Shown: positions 28,383 to 38,278, counted from the first letter of the stretch. The stretch: 64,000 nt of DNA from Leucobacter aridicollis (GCF_024399335.1 NZ_CP075339.1:2542001-2606000), one strand, 5' to 3'. Numbers and translations: made by a program. The notes: generated by a model from the sequence alone, not told the origin.

Positions 28383-29066
28383 TCAACCGCCAGCAGTAAC
28401 AAGCCCCGACTCGTACGCTGCGATGACGAGCTGGGTTCGGTCACGGAGCCCGAGCTTGCTCAGCAAGCGCGAGACGTGCGTCTTCACAGTCTGCTCTGAA
28501 AGGAACAGGTGCCCCGCGATCTCCGCGTTCGTGTTGCCTGCCGCGACGAGTCGCATCACGTCGAGCTCACGCTCGGTCACCTGAGATAGGCTCGCCGACG
28601 GCTTTCGTTCGGGGCGCGCAGCGTAGTCAGCAATGAGCCGACGGGTCACTGACGGAGACAGCAGCGCCTCGCCGGCGGCGACGATCCTGACCGCCCCGAT
28701 GAGATCCTCAGCGCTCGCGTCCTTCAGCAAGAACCCACTCGCTCCCGCCCGAAGCGCCGAGAACACGTACTCGTCGGCATCAAACGTCGTCAGCATGATA
28801 ACGCGCGGGTGCTCGTCGCGCGGCGCACTAAGAACCGCACGCGTCGCGTCAAGCCCATTCATTCGCGGCATGCGAATATCCATCAGGATCACGTCGGGTC
28901 GCGTCCGGCGAACAAGCTCAGTGACCTCGTCACCGTCAGCCGCGTCCCCAACGACAGTGATGTCGGGCTGAGCGCCAAGCAGCGCACCAAACCCCTGACG
29001 TACCATGGCCTGGTCATCGACAATCGCGACACGGATTGACGAGCGATCGGATTCGGAAGTGGGCAT
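28383..29066 (-). CDS. two-component response regulator (NarL/LuxR family)
   Basis: 227 residues. Receiver domain with the acidic pocket (VDD at 16-18), phosphoacceptor Asp63 in LMDIRMPRMNG, and Lys in LKDAS; then a LuxR helix-turn-helix (LSQVTERELDVMRLVAAGNTNAEIA, then SEQTVKTHVSRLLSKLGLRDR). It is divergent from the histidine kinase gene, with 217 bp between, its evident partner. No recognisable binding site was seen in that gap. Confidence 0.95.
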   Translation of the reverse strand: MPTSESDRSSIRVAIVDDQAMVRQGFGALLGAQPDITVVGDAADGDEVTELVRRTRPDVILMDIRMPRMNGLDATRAVLSAPRDEHPRVIMLTTFDADEYVFSALRAGASGFLLKDASAEDLIGAVRIVAAGEALLSPSVTRRLIADYAARPERKPSASLSQVTERELDVMRLVAAGNTNAEIAGHLFLSEQTVKTHVSRLLSKLGLRDRTQLVIAAYESGLVTAGG

Positions 29067-29283
29067 GTGTCGATCCTATGCTCGAGCGCCCCTCACGGCC
29101 GCGCCCAGCAGGGCAAGCTCGCGAACTTCACTCTCGCGGGTGACCCCTTCACGCGATCGGATTCACTCGCCAGGGTGACGCGCACCAGTAGATGCGCCCT
29201 CTACAGTTGGCATCACCGGCACCACCAATGCCGGCAGATTGGCCTCACCGGCCGCTGGCCGGACGAGAGACAGGGATTGAACC

Positions 29284-31206
29284 ATGGTGAAGACAACAAC
29301 TCAGCCAGCGCCGCGCCTATCGCGTGCCGGCGCCTGGTCGGGACTCTACAACCCGGCCCTCGTGATGCGCGACATCGGCTACGTCCTTCCGGGGTTCTTC
29401 ATCTCACTCATCGCCTTCTCGCTCCTCGTCCCGCTCGCATCTCTCGGCGTCGCTACTCTCATCGTCTGGCTGGGGGCCCTGCTCCTGCCAGCGACACTCC
29501 TCCTCGCGACAAAGTTCGCTGAGCTCTCACGGACCCGAGCGGCCTGGTGGGGTGCGGCGGTTCCCGCTCCCGCGTACCGGGCTCCCGGCCCCGGCCTCGG
29601 CGGGTTCATGCGCATCATGGCTGACGGCCGTCGCTGGCTCGATCTCGCATTCGAGACGCTGGTCGCATTCCCGGTCCGCGCGGTCACATTCTCAATTGGG
29701 ATCGCCTGGCTCGCGGCAGCACTTGGCGGCACCACGTGGTTCATCTGGTCTCCATTCCTGCCCGAAAACGACAGCGTCTTTCCGGGCAACATGCTCCGTG
29801 CGATCTTCGGCGATGCCCTCACCCACGAGGCCGCCTACTCCCGCGCAGCCGAGAGCCTGACGTACACACTCTTCGGCGCTACCGCACTCGCGCTGACCCC
29901 CGTCGTCATGCGTGCGCTCGCCGCGTTCGATATCTCGCTGACCCGGGCAGGGCTCGGCGGAAGCGCCTCCTCGACGCAGGGCAACGGGGCCACGAAAACC
30001 CCCGCCGCAGACGGGCTCTCGACTTCCCAGCCACCACTCGCATCGTTCACGGGCTGGTCATGGATCCTGATCGGATTTGCAGCAGTCGCGACGATCGCCG
30101 TCTCCTGGCCGCTCCTCGCCACGCTCTACGACGTACATCCCGCGATCGCCATGGTGCTCGCAGCAGCCGAAGCAACAGCCGTGGCGCTCGCGCTGCGCCT
30201 CCCCGCCATCGCGATTGCCCTCGGCACCATCGCGCCGGCCGCAACCGCACTCATCACCGCTGCGCCAGTCGAGACGCCGTGGCCGTGGCCCGTGACAGCG
30301 CTCATCGTGCAGGCGCTCCTCGCGTTCATCATCGGACTGCGTCATCATTGGCGTTGGGTACTGGCGGCACTCGCGCTGCCACAACTCGCGGTTATCGCCG
30401 CCGTGGGGTTGTCGGGGGCCGGTTTTACAGCCGGCACGATCAGCAGCCTCGTCATCAGCAGCTCCGTGGCGCTCGGGCTCGGACTCGTCGGGATCGTGCT
30501 GCAGGGAATCCTTGAGAACCGCGGGGCGCTTCGCGCCGAGCGCCAACACAGCGCAGAGCTTGACGCGAAACAGCGCGAACTCTCGGAGCGCAACCTCGTC
30601 GCCCGAGAACTCCACGACGTTGTCGCACACAGCATGTCTGTCGTGAGTATCCAAGCAAACACGGCAAAGTACCGCATTCCCGGGCTCGGCGACGAGGCAG
30701 AGGCAGAGTTTGCGGCAATCGCGCAGTCCTCACGTCAGGCGCTCTCGGAGATGCGGGGGCTCCTCGCAACCCTCCGCGACAGCGACGGCACGGCCCCGCT
30801 CGCGCCGCAGCCGACGCTTTCAGACCTGCCAGCACTCATCGAAGGCAGCCGCAACTCGGGCGCCGAGATCACGTTCACCCAAAGCGGCGGCGTCACCACC
30901 GAACCCGTGCTCTCCGCGACGGGCCTCACCGTCTATCGGGTCGTCCAAGAAAGCCTCGCGAACGCCATGCGTCACGCCCCCGGCGCGGCGATCGACGTGA
31001 CAGTCACACTTGGTGACGACGAGATCACTGTCGCCGTCGTGAACAGTCACGCGCCCGTCGAAGCGCCGCCCGCGCCCGGGTCAGGCCTCGGCCTCACCGG
31101 TCTGCGCGAACGTGTAGCGGCGCTCGGCGGCACAGTCACTGCTGGCCCAACAGGCGAAACCGGCGCGGGCGAAGGATTCGCCGTCCACGCGACGTTGCCA
31201 CGCTAA
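29284..31206 (+). CDS. sensor histidine kinase (HisKA_3 type)
   Basis: 640 residues. The N-terminus resembles the actinobacterial 'sensor' membrane domain (YNPALVMRDIGYVLPGFFISL), and about ten hydrophobic helices run to residue 400. The dimerisation/phosphoacceptor box ARELHDVVAHSMSVV has His444; an N-box (VVQESLANAMRHA) and GSGLGLTGLRERVAALGG form the HATPase domain. It is the NarL-type kinase partner of the divergent response regulator. The stimulus is unknown; envelope stress is common for this type. Confidence 0.93.
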   Translation: MVKTTTQPAPRLSRAGAWSGLYNPALVMRDIGYVLPGFFISLIAFSLLVPLASLGVATLIVWLGALLLPATLLLATKFAELSRTRAAWWGAAVPAPAYRAPGPGLGGFMRIMADGRRWLDLAFETLVAFPVRAVTFSIGIAWLAAALGGTTWFIWSPFLPENDSVFPGNMLRAIFGDALTHEAAYSRAAESLTYTLFGATALALTPVVMRALAAFDISLTRAGLGGSASSTQGNGATKTPAADGLSTSQPPLASFTGWSWILIGFAAVATIAVSWPLLATLYDVHPAIAMVLAAAEATAVALALRLPAIAIALGTIAPAATALITAAPVETPWPWPVTALIVQALLAFIIGLRHHWRWVLAALALPQLAVIAAVGLSGAGFTAGTISSLVISSSVALGLGLVGIVLQGILENRGALRAERQHSAELDAKQRELSERNLVARELHDVVAHSMSVVSIQANTAKYRIPGLGDEAEAEFAAIAQSSRQALSEMRGLLATLRDSDGTAPLAPQPTLSDLPALIEGSRNSGAEITFTQSGGVTTEPVLSATGLTVYRVVQESLANAMRHAPGAAIDVTVTLGDDEITVAVVNSHAPVEAPPAPGSGLGLTGLRERVAALGGTVTAGPTGETGAGEGFAVHATLPR

Positions 31207-31216
31207 GCCTGCGAAA

Positions 31217-31264
31217 CGCGAGTGCCCCGCACCCCCGAGAGTCGGTGGGTGCGGGGCACTCGCG
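31217..31264. terminator. bidirectional terminator between kinase and HisD-like gene
   Basis: An 18-bp perfect stem (31217-31234 with 31247-31264) around a 12-nt loop that itself can pair (CCGA/TCGG). It lies between convergent stop codons. Confidence 0.88.
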
Positions 31265-31283
31265 AGTTGTAGGGGCGGACCGC

Positions 31284-32606
31284 CTAGGCGACGCCATTGA
31301 AGCGGTCGAGTCGCATCTGCGCTGTGGCCTCATGGGCCGTCATCCCCTCAGACGCCGAGATGGTGATCGTCGCAGGCGCAACAGTCGGCGTTGCCTCCCG
31401 CTCGACGCGCTGGTACGTCAGCGGCTTGAGGTAGCGCGACACCGAGAGTCCCGCGCTGTGCTTCGCGCCGCCAGCGGTCGGCAGCGTATGGTTCGTGCCC
31501 GCCATCCCCTTGTCGGAATAGGCAACCGTGCTCCACTCGCCAACGAAGATCGAACCGTAGTTGCGAAGGTTCTCGTGATACCACTCGTCGTCACCGGTGA
31601 TGACCTCAAGGTGCTCCGGGGCCAGATCGTCCATGAGCGCCGCAGCAACTTCGCGGTTCTCTGCAACAGTGACCGAACCGTAGTCGCGCCATGCTGGGCC
31701 ACAGATCTCGGCTGTCGACAGTGTCTGCAGCTGGCGCTCGACCGCCTCCATGACCGCCAGTCCGTGAGCCTCATCGGTGGTGACAAGGGCGGCCGGGGAG
31801 TTCGGGCCGTGCTCTGCCTGACCAAGCAGGTCTGCTGCCACGATCTCTGGGTCGGCAGTCTCGTCAGAGATCACCGCAACCTCAGATGGGCCAGCAAGCA
31901 GGTCAATCGCGACCCTGCCAAAGAGTTGACGCTTCGCCTCGGCGACAAATGCATTGCCTGCGCCAACGAGCATGTCTGCCGGCAGTTCGTCGATCAGTCC
32001 AAACGCCATCGCGGCGAGCGCCTGAACTCCCCCGAGCATGAAGACCCGGTCCACACCCGACACGTGGGCCGTGTAGAGCACGGCGTCGTTTGCCTGCCCG
32101 TTGGGCTGCGGCGGGGTGCACGCAACGACGTGGGGCACGCCGGCTGCTTTGGCAACGCCGACGGTCATGAAGGCGCTCGCTGTGAGCGGGAATCGCCCTG
32201 CGGGCATGTACGCGCCGACGCGGCCAACGGGAATGTAGCGCACTCCGGTGTGCAGGCCCGGCGCGAGCTCGACGTCGAAGTCAACGTGCCCCTCGCGCTG
32301 GCGGCGAGCGAACGCCTGGGTCCGCTCAGCTCCGAGCTCGATTGCTGCACGCAGGTCAGGGGCGATGCGATCTCCACTGCTCGCGATTGTCTCCCGAGAG
32401 ATTTCGAAATCGCCACCATCCCAGCGGTCAAGCTTGCGGGCGTAGTCGCGAACGGCGTCGAGGCCTCGCTTCTCGATATCGAGGAGCATCGCGGACACTG
32501 TCTCAACGACCTGGGGATCGCGCTGCGCTGCGGGAACGTCGAGTGGGGTCTTCAGCCGAGTGAACCGGCCGTCGTACTTTGTCAGAATTGGGGTGGTGAA
32601 CTTCAT
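31284..32606 (-). CDS. histidinol-dehydrogenase-family protein (paralogue outside a his operon)
   Basis: 440 residues from ATG 32606 (MKFTTPIL); the frame is open 12 codons upstream without similarity. All catalytic and Zn-ligand positions of HisD are kept: Gln263 and His266, catalytic Glu331-His332, Asp365 and His425. However, it has no his genes around it and lies beside a LysR regulator and an amino acid ABC transporter, like HisD-type dehydrogenases for other amino or sulfonated alcohols (for example HpsN). It probably oxidises an alcohol to an acid with NAD in a catabolic route. A role in histidine synthesis is less likely but cannot be excluded. The ribosome site is weak. Confidence 0.85.
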   Translation of the reverse strand: MKFTTPILTKYDGRFTRLKTPLDVPAAQRDPQVVETVSAMLLDIEKRGLDAVRDYARKLDRWDGGDFEISRETIASSGDRIAPDLRAAIELGAERTQAFARRQREGHVDFDVELAPGLHTGVRYIPVGRVGAYMPAGRFPLTASAFMTVGVAKAAGVPHVVACTPPQPNGQANDAVLYTAHVSGVDRVFMLGGVQALAAMAFGLIDELPADMLVGAGNAFVAEAKRQLFGRVAIDLLAGPSEVAVISDETADPEIVAADLLGQAEHGPNSPAALVTTDEAHGLAVMEAVERQLQTLSTAEICGPAWRDYGSVTVAENREVAAALMDDLAPEHLEVITGDDEWYHENLRNYGSIFVGEWSTVAYSDKGMAGTNHTLPTAGGAKHSAGLSVSRYLKPLTYQRVEREATPTVAPATITISASEGMTAHEATAQMRLDRFNGVA

Positions 32607-32678
32607 AGTTCTGATCGTAAAAACGCGAGAGCAACAATACAACGGGGCAGTGAACTAGAGATCACATAGGGTTAGGCT

Positions 32679-33644
32679 ATGACAATCACTCAGCTCCGGG
32701 CATTTGTGTACGCCGCCGAGCATGGCTCCTTCACAAGTGCAGCGAGCCGCCTCGGCGTTTCGCAGCCGACGATCTCGGCGCTCATCAGAAAACTTGAGGA
32801 GCACCACGAGTTGCCGCTCTTCATACGCACTGGTCGCAGGCTCGCGCTGACTGCGGCGGGCAACGAGCTGCTGGGCTGGGCGCGCCAGATCGTCGAGACG
32901 TCCGAGCTCGCTGACGAGGCACTCATCGAGCTTCGGGGAATACAGCGCGGATCAATCTCGCTCGGGGTGCTGCGCAACGCAAACTTCTACTTCCTCCCCG
33001 ACATGGTCGAGAGGTTTCATAGGCGCCGCCCGAACGTCAACCTTCGCCTCTTCGGCCAGAACTCCTTCGAAGTCGTCGAGGGCGTTCGAAACGGTCAACT
33101 CGAAGCGGGCATCGTGGTCCTCCCGGTGCCTGACGAGGAGCTTGAGGTGTTCCCGCTTGTGCAGGACGAGGTCCTCTGGGCCTCAATCCATCCTGAGCGA
33201 GTGGCGACGGCAGTGAGCATCGATCAGATCGTCGCACACCCTGTCGTGCTGTACGACGCAAGCTACAGCTGGAATGACCCCACGCGGCGACAGCTTAGCG
33301 AGCGCGCGCAGGAGCGCGGTTTGCGCCTCCAGCCACGCTTCGAGGTGGAATACCTGGAGGCCGCACTCGAACTCGTCAAGCGCGGCCTCGGCGACACAAT
33401 GGTGTCGCGAGCCGTGACTCAGAACGTCAGCTTTCCACCAGAGATCCACGTGGCCCCGTTTGAGACGCCACTCTACGACACGATCGCAGTGATTCGTCGC
33501 CGGAACAGCGTGTACTCCCCCGCGATTCGCGAACTCATTGACATCGTGAACGACATCCTCAAGGAGCGCGCGTACGGCAACGGCCGTCCTGGCCGGACGA
33601 ATCCAGCGCAGAACGGCCGTAATAGCGAGAACCCTCGCGCTTAG
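32679..33644 (+). CDS. LysR family transcriptional regulator
   Basis: 321 residues. N-terminal LysR helix-turn-helix ([38 protein letters not shown]) in the first 60 residues, then a substrate-binding-like effector domain. It is divergent from the HisD-like gene, with 72 bp between, and therefore probably regulates it; the ABC transporter genes lie immediately downstream, convergent, with stop codons overlapping. The C-terminal 20 residues ([19 protein letters not shown]) are polar and dispensable-looking. Confidence 0.93.
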   Translation: MTITQLRAFVYAAEHGSFTSAASRLGVSQPTISALIRKLEEHHELPLFIRTGRRLALTAAGNELLGWARQIVETSELADEALIELRGIQRGSISLGVLRNANFYFLPDMVERFHRRRPNVNLRLFGQNSFEVVEGVRNGQLEAGIVVLPVPDEELEVFPLVQDEVLWASIHPERVATAVSIDQIVAHPVVLYDASYSWNDPTRRQLSERAQERGLRLQPRFEVEYLEAALELVKRGLGDTMVSRAVTQNVSFPPEIHVAPFETPLYDTIAVIRRRNSVYSPAIRELIDIVNDILKERAYGNGRPGRTNPAQNGRNSENPRA

Positions 33645-34519
33645 TCTTCGTCGAACTCCGGGAAGACTGTGACAGCCTCGGTCTCAGGCGTGTCCAAGAT
33701 TCCCGAGCGGCGAAGCAGCGCCCGCGTGCGCGAGTGCTGCGGGTCCCCAAAGACGTCCTCGGGAGGGCCCTGCTCGACGATCTGGCCACCGTCCATCACC
33801 ACGATGCGGTCGCCGATCTCGCGAGCGAACTGCATTTCGTGGGTCACGATAACCATTGTTGTCCCCGACGCAGCGATGTTCTTGATGACTGCGAGAACTT
33901 CGCCGACGAGCTCTGGGTCGAGCGCCGAGGTCGGCTCGTCGAACAGCATGACGTTTGGTTCCATGGCCATCGCACGTGCGATCGCAACGCGCTGTTTCTG
34001 GCCGCCCGAAAGCCTGGACGGGTAGTTCGCCATGCGGTCAGCCAGGCCGACCCTCGCAAGCGCCGGCTCGGCGAGGGCACGCGCCTGCTGCTGTGACAGC
34101 TTCTTCACGTGCATGAGCGGCGCCATGACGTTCTCAAGCGCCGTCTTGTTCATGAAAAGGTTGAAGTGCTGGAACACCATTCCGATGTCCGTGCGCTTGC
34201 GAGCAGTCTCTCTCGCCGATTCCGCGACAAGCCCCCCGGCGCTCTCGCGGTACCCCACCAGGTGATCGTTCACGAGAATCTTGCCGCTGTCGATCACCTC
34301 AAGCTTGTTGATGCAGCGCAGCAGTGTTGACTTCCCTGAGCCGCTCGATCCGATCAACACGACGGTCTCGCCTGGCAGCACGTCGAGATCAACGCCCTTG
34401 AGAACCTCGAGGGTTCTGCGGGTGTCCTTGCCCCCGACGAGCCGCTTCCAAAAGCTTGGCTTCTCCCCGATAAGGAAGCTCTTATGCACATCCTGAATCT
34501 GAATCACTGGGTTAGGCAC
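33641..34519 (-). CDS. polar amino acid ABC transporter, ATP-binding protein
   Basis: 292 residues. Walker [11 protein letters not shown]-loop VFQHFNLF, signature LSGGQKQR, Walker [14 protein letters not shown] and H-loop THEM are all present; the closest class is GlnQ/HisP. Compared with GlnQ there is an insert of about 15 residues before Walker A ([15 protein letters not shown]) and a C-terminal extension rich in acid. It overlaps the permease gene by 8 bp and energises import of a polar amino acid or similar solute. Confidence 0.93.
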   Translation of the reverse strand: MPNPVIQIQDVHKSFLIGEKPSFWKRLVGGKDTRRTLEVLKGVDLDVLPGETVVLIGSSGSGKSTLLRCINKLEVIDSGKILVNDHLVGYRESAGGLVAESARETARKRTDIGMVFQHFNLFMNKTALENVMAPLMHVKKLSQQQARALAEPALARVGLADRMANYPSRLSGGQKQRVAIARAMAMEPNVMLFDEPTSALDPELVGEVLAVIKNIAASGTTMVIVTHEMQFAREIGDRIVVMDGGQIVEQGPPEDVFGDPQHSRTRALLRRSGILDTPETEAVTVFPEFDED

Positions 34520-35165
34520 GGCTTCTCACCTTCTTCTCGAGTACGATCACGAGCCGCGAGAGCGGCAGCGACAACGCAAGGTACAGGACCGCTGCTGCGG
34601 TGTAAATCTCGACTGTCTGGAATGTCTGGGAATTCAGCGTGTTTGCGGTCTTCAAGATCTCAGAGACTGCGATGACGGAAGTCAGTGCCGTGTCCTTGAC
34701 CATTGCAATGAAGTAGTTGCCGATCGGACCAAGCGCAACCTTGAATGACTGCGGGATCACGATACGCCAGAGCGCCTTCGTGGGTGTGTACCCGAGCGAC
34801 AGCGCAGCCTCGGTTTGACCGCTGTCGATTGCAAGAATCGAGGTCCGGTAGACCTCGGACAGGTACGCGGCATAGTTCAGCCCGAGACCGATAATGCCGG
34901 CTGCGATTGGGTCGAGCTGCACACCAACGACTGGGAGCACGAAGTAAATGTAGACGAGCTGCACGAGCAGCGGGGTGCCGCGGAGCACTTCGACATAGAC
35001 CACAGCGATGCCGCGCAGAATGCGGCTCGATGAGAGGCGGGCAAGGGCGATGAGCAGGCCAAGCACCAGGGCAAGGATCATCGCCCCGAGCGCGAGCTGC
35101 GCGACGACAGGCACGCCCTTGATGAGCTTCGGCATCACACCGATCACGTTTTCAATGAATTCCAA
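34512..35165 (-). CDS. polar amino acid ABC transporter, permease
   Basis: 217 residues with about five transmembrane helices, HisM/GlnP type. [17 protein letters not shown] and the EAA motif [24 protein letters not shown] are diagnostic. Only one permease gene is present, so it should act as a homodimer, as GlnP does. It lies between the binding-protein gene (upstream, after a hairpin) and the ATPase gene. Confidence 0.94.
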   Translation of the reverse strand: MEFIENVIGVMPKLIKGVPVVAQLALGAMILALVLGLLIALARLSSSRILRGIAVVYVEVLRGTPLLVQLVYIYFVLPVVGVQLDPIAAGIIGLGLNYAAYLSEVYRTSILAIDSGQTEAALSLGYTPTKALWRIVIPQSFKVALGPIGNYFIAMVKDTALTSVIAVSEILKTANTLNSQTFQTVEIYTAAAVLYLALSLPLSRLVIVLEKKVRSRA

Positions 35166-35183
35166 GACTTCTCCTCACACGGA

Positions 35184-35214
35184 GATAGTGGAGCACCTGC
35201 AGTGCTCCACTATC
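35184..35214 (-). terminator. hairpin between binding protein and permease genes
   Basis: A 13-bp perfect stem GATAGTGGAGCAC (35184-35196) against 35202-35214 with a 5-nt loop, in the 59-bp gap. As in many ABC operons, it can attenuate transcription or stabilise the upstream mRNA, so that the binding protein is made in excess. Confidence 0.7.
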
Positions 35215-35224
35215 GACGCGTTCG

Positions 35225-36028
35225 TTACTCCGCGATGTTGTCTTCGCCGAGGCCGTACTTCTGCAAGATCTCGAGGTACTTCGGCGAAGCCTTGAGGTTC
35301 GCGAGCGCACCGTTGAGCTCTTCACGCATTGCGTCGCTGTCTGCGTCCTGTCGGAAGGCGGCCGCGATGGTTCCCGGGAAGTACGGATCGTAGGGCGAAA
35401 CGAGCTTCACCTTGTCGTTCGGGTTCTGCACCAGACTCCACGCCACCACTGCCTGGTCGGTGAAGCCTGCGTCAACCTGACCGTTCGCGATCGCCTGGAT
35501 GAGGTTTGCCTGCGAGTCGTACTGCTTGATGTTCGCCTCGTCGGTCAGCTCCTGGGCGATCTCGAGGTGCGTAGTCCCAGTCATCACGCCTACAGTCTTG
35601 CCGCGCGCATCATCGCGCGACGCGAACGTCGAGTTCGCGGGAACAAGCATTCCCTCGCCCTGGTAGTACCATGTGTCCGAGAACGCGAGCGTCTCCTTAC
35701 GCGAGTCGGTCACGTACAGGCCGTCGGCAATGAAATCAGCCTTCTTCGAGAGCACGGTCTGCGGCATCGTCGCAAAGTCGGTGACGACGACTTCGATCTT
35801 CCAATTGAGCTCTTCTGCCATCGCACCGAGCATCTCACCGTCGATCCCCGTCAGTTCACCCGTCGCTTCGTCAACGAACGAGAAGGGGGCATCGTTTGAT
35901 GTCACGATCTTCACGGTGCGCTCGGCATCGCCGCCCTCTGCTTCAGGAGCCGCCGAGCTGCAGGCACTCAGTGCGAGCGCACTCACCGCGAGAGCGGCAA
36001 TGAGAGAAAACTTCTTCTTCATAGTCAT
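35225..36028 (-). CDS. polar amino acid ABC transporter, substrate-binding lipoprotein
   Basis: 267 residues; signal peptide MTMKKKFSLIAALAVSALAL with lipobox LSAC (Cys about 23), then a type 2 periplasmic-binding fold (SBP_bac_3) with the typical FSFVDEATGELTGIDGEM start. It captures a polar amino acid or related compound at the outer face and passes it to the permease. It is the first gene of the ABC operon; ATG 36028 follows AAGGAAGAG. A palindrome about 95 bp upstream may be its operator. Confidence 0.94.
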   Translation of the reverse strand: MTMKKKFSLIAALAVSALALSACSSAAPEAEGGDAERTVKIVTSNDAPFSFVDEATGELTGIDGEMLGAMAEELNWKIEVVVTDFATMPQTVLSKKADFIADGLYVTDSRKETLAFSDTWYYQGEGMLVPANSTFASRDDARGKTVGVMTGTTHLEIAQELTDEANIKQYDSQANLIQAIANGQVDAGFTDQAVVAWSLVQNPNDKVKLVSPYDPYFPGTIAAAFRQDADSDAMREELNGALANLKASPKYLEILQKYGLGEDNIAE

Positions 36029-36122
36029 GGGTGTGACTCTTCCTTATTCCAGGCTTGTGAGACTGCAGCGTTGCTGCCTCCGATTACACAGTCTTCGGAA
36101 TCTCGGAGTATTGCACAAGAAC

Positions 36123-36142
36123 TGTGGAATCTATATTCCACA
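36123..36142. promoter_or_regulatory. TGTGGAAT-N4-ATTCCACA inverted repeat, candidate operator
   Basis: Perfect 8-bp arms (36123-36130/36135-36142) with centre CTAT, 95 bp before the binding-protein gene. The minus strand shows TATAGA across the centre, which could be a -10 element, so a bound protein would cover the promoter. No other feature is seen in the 225-bp gap 36029-36253. Confidence 0.5.
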
Positions 36143-36253
36143 TAGCTCTTCACTATAGCTTCGCGTTGGGGCCCAAGTTTCTCGGGCGATCGCAGCACGC
36201 GGCACCGCACTGCATCACGCGGCATCGCGCAGCCGGAAGCCTGACGCCCGATA

Positions 36254-37261
36254 CTAGAGCTCGGCGAGAAGGTGCTCGAAATCCTTGAGCACTGCGGCAA
36301 CAGTCGCCTGCGGCGTCGATGCGCCACCGACGAGCGTGTACTCGCCGAAACCTTCGGCCGTCACCATCAGAGCCTTCGTGCTTCCCCTCGCCGCCGAGTA
36401 GGGGTGCGTTTGGTCGTAGGATCGCAGCTCGACCCGAGCAGCATAGCCAGTTCCCACGCGCTCGAGGACTCCAACAAGCGCGGCCTTGGCGCCTGTCTGC
36501 CGCCAGGCGCGCACCTGGTGGTCGGACACTTCGAACACGCTCTCACGCTCCACGCTCTCAAGCGGCAGCCACACACCGAGCGCAATACCGGCGATGACGA
36601 CAAGCTTGGCAGCCGTATCCCGGCCGTCAAGGTCGAATGCGGGGTCGGGCTCCGCGATCCCGCGCGCTACCGCATCGGCGATTGCGGCCTCGAGCGTCGA
36701 TCCTGATCTAACAACCTCGTCGAGCACGAACGAGCTCGTTCCAGTGAGCGCCGCCTCGACGCGAGTGATTTCTGCACCCGCGAGATTGTGTCGCAGAAAA
36801 TCAACGGCGGGCAGCGCCGCCGAACTCGCCCCGCTCGCGTGCACTCGGCTTCCGCTTGCCTGCGCGGTCTCGAAAAGCCTCGCCCCGTGCAGCGCGAGCG
36901 CGCTCTTCGACACCATGATCGCGTGGATGCCACGCCGCGTCGCCCAGTCAAGGTGGTCGAGCCCCGGCCCACCCGACACGTAATCGTTCGGCCCAGCGTC
37001 AATCACGACGTCGGGGTTTGCCTGTTCAAGAAAGGTCGCGCCGACAAGCCGCGGCGCCCACCCATCCCGTTCGGCGATGTCTGCCGCGGTGAGACCACTG
37101 TCACGCACGATCCCAGACGCGCTCCCGCACACCGCGACAAGTCGCACGTCGACACCCCAGCGTGCAGACAAGCGAGCGCGCCGTTCGAGCAGCGCCACCG
37201 CGACGCGGGACCCGATCCCGCCGCACCCGGTGAGCGCCACTCGTACGACGCGCATGGCCAC
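36254..37261 (-). CDS. homoserine-dehydrogenase-like oxidoreductase without ACT domain
   Basis: 335 residues. N-terminal Rossmann loop LTGCGGIGSRV; AKLVVIAGIALGV and GIAEPDPAFDLDGRDTAAK match the homoserine dehydrogenase catalytic signature, where Glu, Asp and Lys bind aspartate semialdehyde. It ends before the regulatory ACT domain found in actinobacterial Hom (about 430 residues). The second half has diverged. It lies 11 bp after prs, and an ABC operon follows. It may be a catabolic dehydrogenase rather than the biosynthetic enzyme. Starts possible at GTG 37261 or ATG 37255. Confidence 0.8.
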   Translation of the reverse strand: MAMRVVRVALTGCGGIGSRVAVALLERRARLSARWGVDVRLVAVCGSASGIVRDSGLTAADIAERDGWAPRLVGATFLEQANPDVVIDAGPNDYVSGGPGLDHLDWATRRGIHAIMVSKSALALHGARLFETAQASGSRVHASGASSAALPAVDFLRHNLAGAEITRVEAALTGTSSFVLDEVVRSGSTLEAAIADAVARGIAEPDPAFDLDGRDTAAKLVVIAGIALGVWLPLESVERESVFEVSDHQVRAWRQTGAKAALVGVLERVGTGYAARVELRSYDQTHPYSAARGSTKALMVTAEGFGEYTLVGGASTPQATVAAVLKDFEHLLAEL

Positions 37262-37272
37262 GCCGCGCCTGA

Positions 37273-38250
37273 CTAGGCGGCGCCCTCAAACATCGACGTC
37301 ACCGATCCATCTTCGAAGACCTCGTGAATCGCCTTCGCAAGCAGCGGGGCGATCGGCAGCACCGTGAGCTTCTCAAAGCGCTTCTCTTCGGGAACCGGCA
37401 GGGTATCCATGACGACGACCTGATCGATGAAGTCACGCGACAGGTGCTCAATCGCCTTACCCGAGAAAATGGCGTGCGTCGCGGCAATCGTTACCCCGCG
37501 GGCGCCGGCCTGCTTGAGCGCCTCGGCAGCCTTCGAGATAGTGCCGCCGGTGTCGATCATGTCGTCGACCATGAGGCACCAGCGATCCTTCACGTCGCCG
37601 ACGATGCCGTGCACCGAGGCCTGGTTCGCGACAGACGGGTCGCGACGCTTGTGGATGATCGCAAGCGGAGCACCGAGGCGGTCGCTCCAAACGTCCGCGA
37701 CGCGAACGCGCCCCATGTCGGGCGACACGACCGTCAGGTCGTCACGGTTCAGGTTCTTCTCGAAGTGCTCGAGCAGCACAGGCATCGCAAACAGGTGATC
37801 GAGTGGGCCGTCGAAGAAGCCCTGAATCTGCGGTGCGTGCAGGTCGACCGACATGATGCGGTTGGCCCCAGCCGTCTTAAACAGGTCTGCGATGAGGCGC
37901 GCCGAGATGGGCTCGCGGCCGCGGCCCTTCTTGTCCTGGCGCGAGTACGGGTAGAACGGCGCCACAACTGTGATGCGCTTCGCCGAGGCGCGCTTCAGGG
38001 CGTCGACCATGATGAGCTGCTCCATGAGCCACTCATTGATCGGGTCAGTGTGCGACTGAATGACAAACGCGTCCGATCCGCGGACACTCTCATCGAACCG
38101 AGCGTAGAGCTCGCCGTTCGCAAAGGTTCGGGCATCGGTGGGAACGAGTTCAGCGCCGAGTTCAGCGGCAACTTGTTCGGCGAGCTCAGGATACGCTCGG
38201 CCGGTAATGAGAACGAGCTTCTTCTGCCCGGTCATCTCGATTTTGCTCAT
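37273..38250 (-). CDS. prs: ribose-phosphate pyrophosphokinase
   Basis: 325 residues, class I PRPP synthetase, making PRPP from ribose 5-phosphate and ATP. The divalent-cation site SVDLHAPQIQGFFDGPLDHL (key His-Ala-Pro-Gln), the regulatory/catalytic loop region RQDKKGRGREPISA, and the PRPP-binding block MVDDMIDTGGTI are present. It lies 28 bp downstream of glmU; the tRNA-Gln, glmU, prs order is conserved in actinobacteria. Confidence 0.97.
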   Translation of the reverse strand: MSKIEMTGQKKLVLITGRAYPELAEQVAAELGAELVPTDARTFANGELYARFDESVRGSDAFVIQSHTDPINEWLMEQLIMVDALKRASAKRITVVAPFYPYSRQDKKGRGREPISARLIADLFKTAGANRIMSVDLHAPQIQGFFDGPLDHLFAMPVLLEHFEKNLNRDDLTVVSPDMGRVRVADVWSDRLGAPLAIIHKRRDPSVANQASVHGIVGDVKDRWCLMVDDMIDTGGTISKAAEALKQAGARGVTIAATHAIFSGKAIEHLSRDFIDQVVVMDTLPVPEEKRFEKLTVLPIAPLLAKAIHEVFEDGSVTSMFEGAA

Positions 38251-38278
38251 CAGTGCTTTCCCACTTGCCCTTCAGTGA

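Noticed and set aside
31245..32669. 474-codon plus-strand frame opposite the HisD-like gene
   Set aside because: Antisense shadow; no ribosome site or motif, and the minus strand has an intact enzyme.
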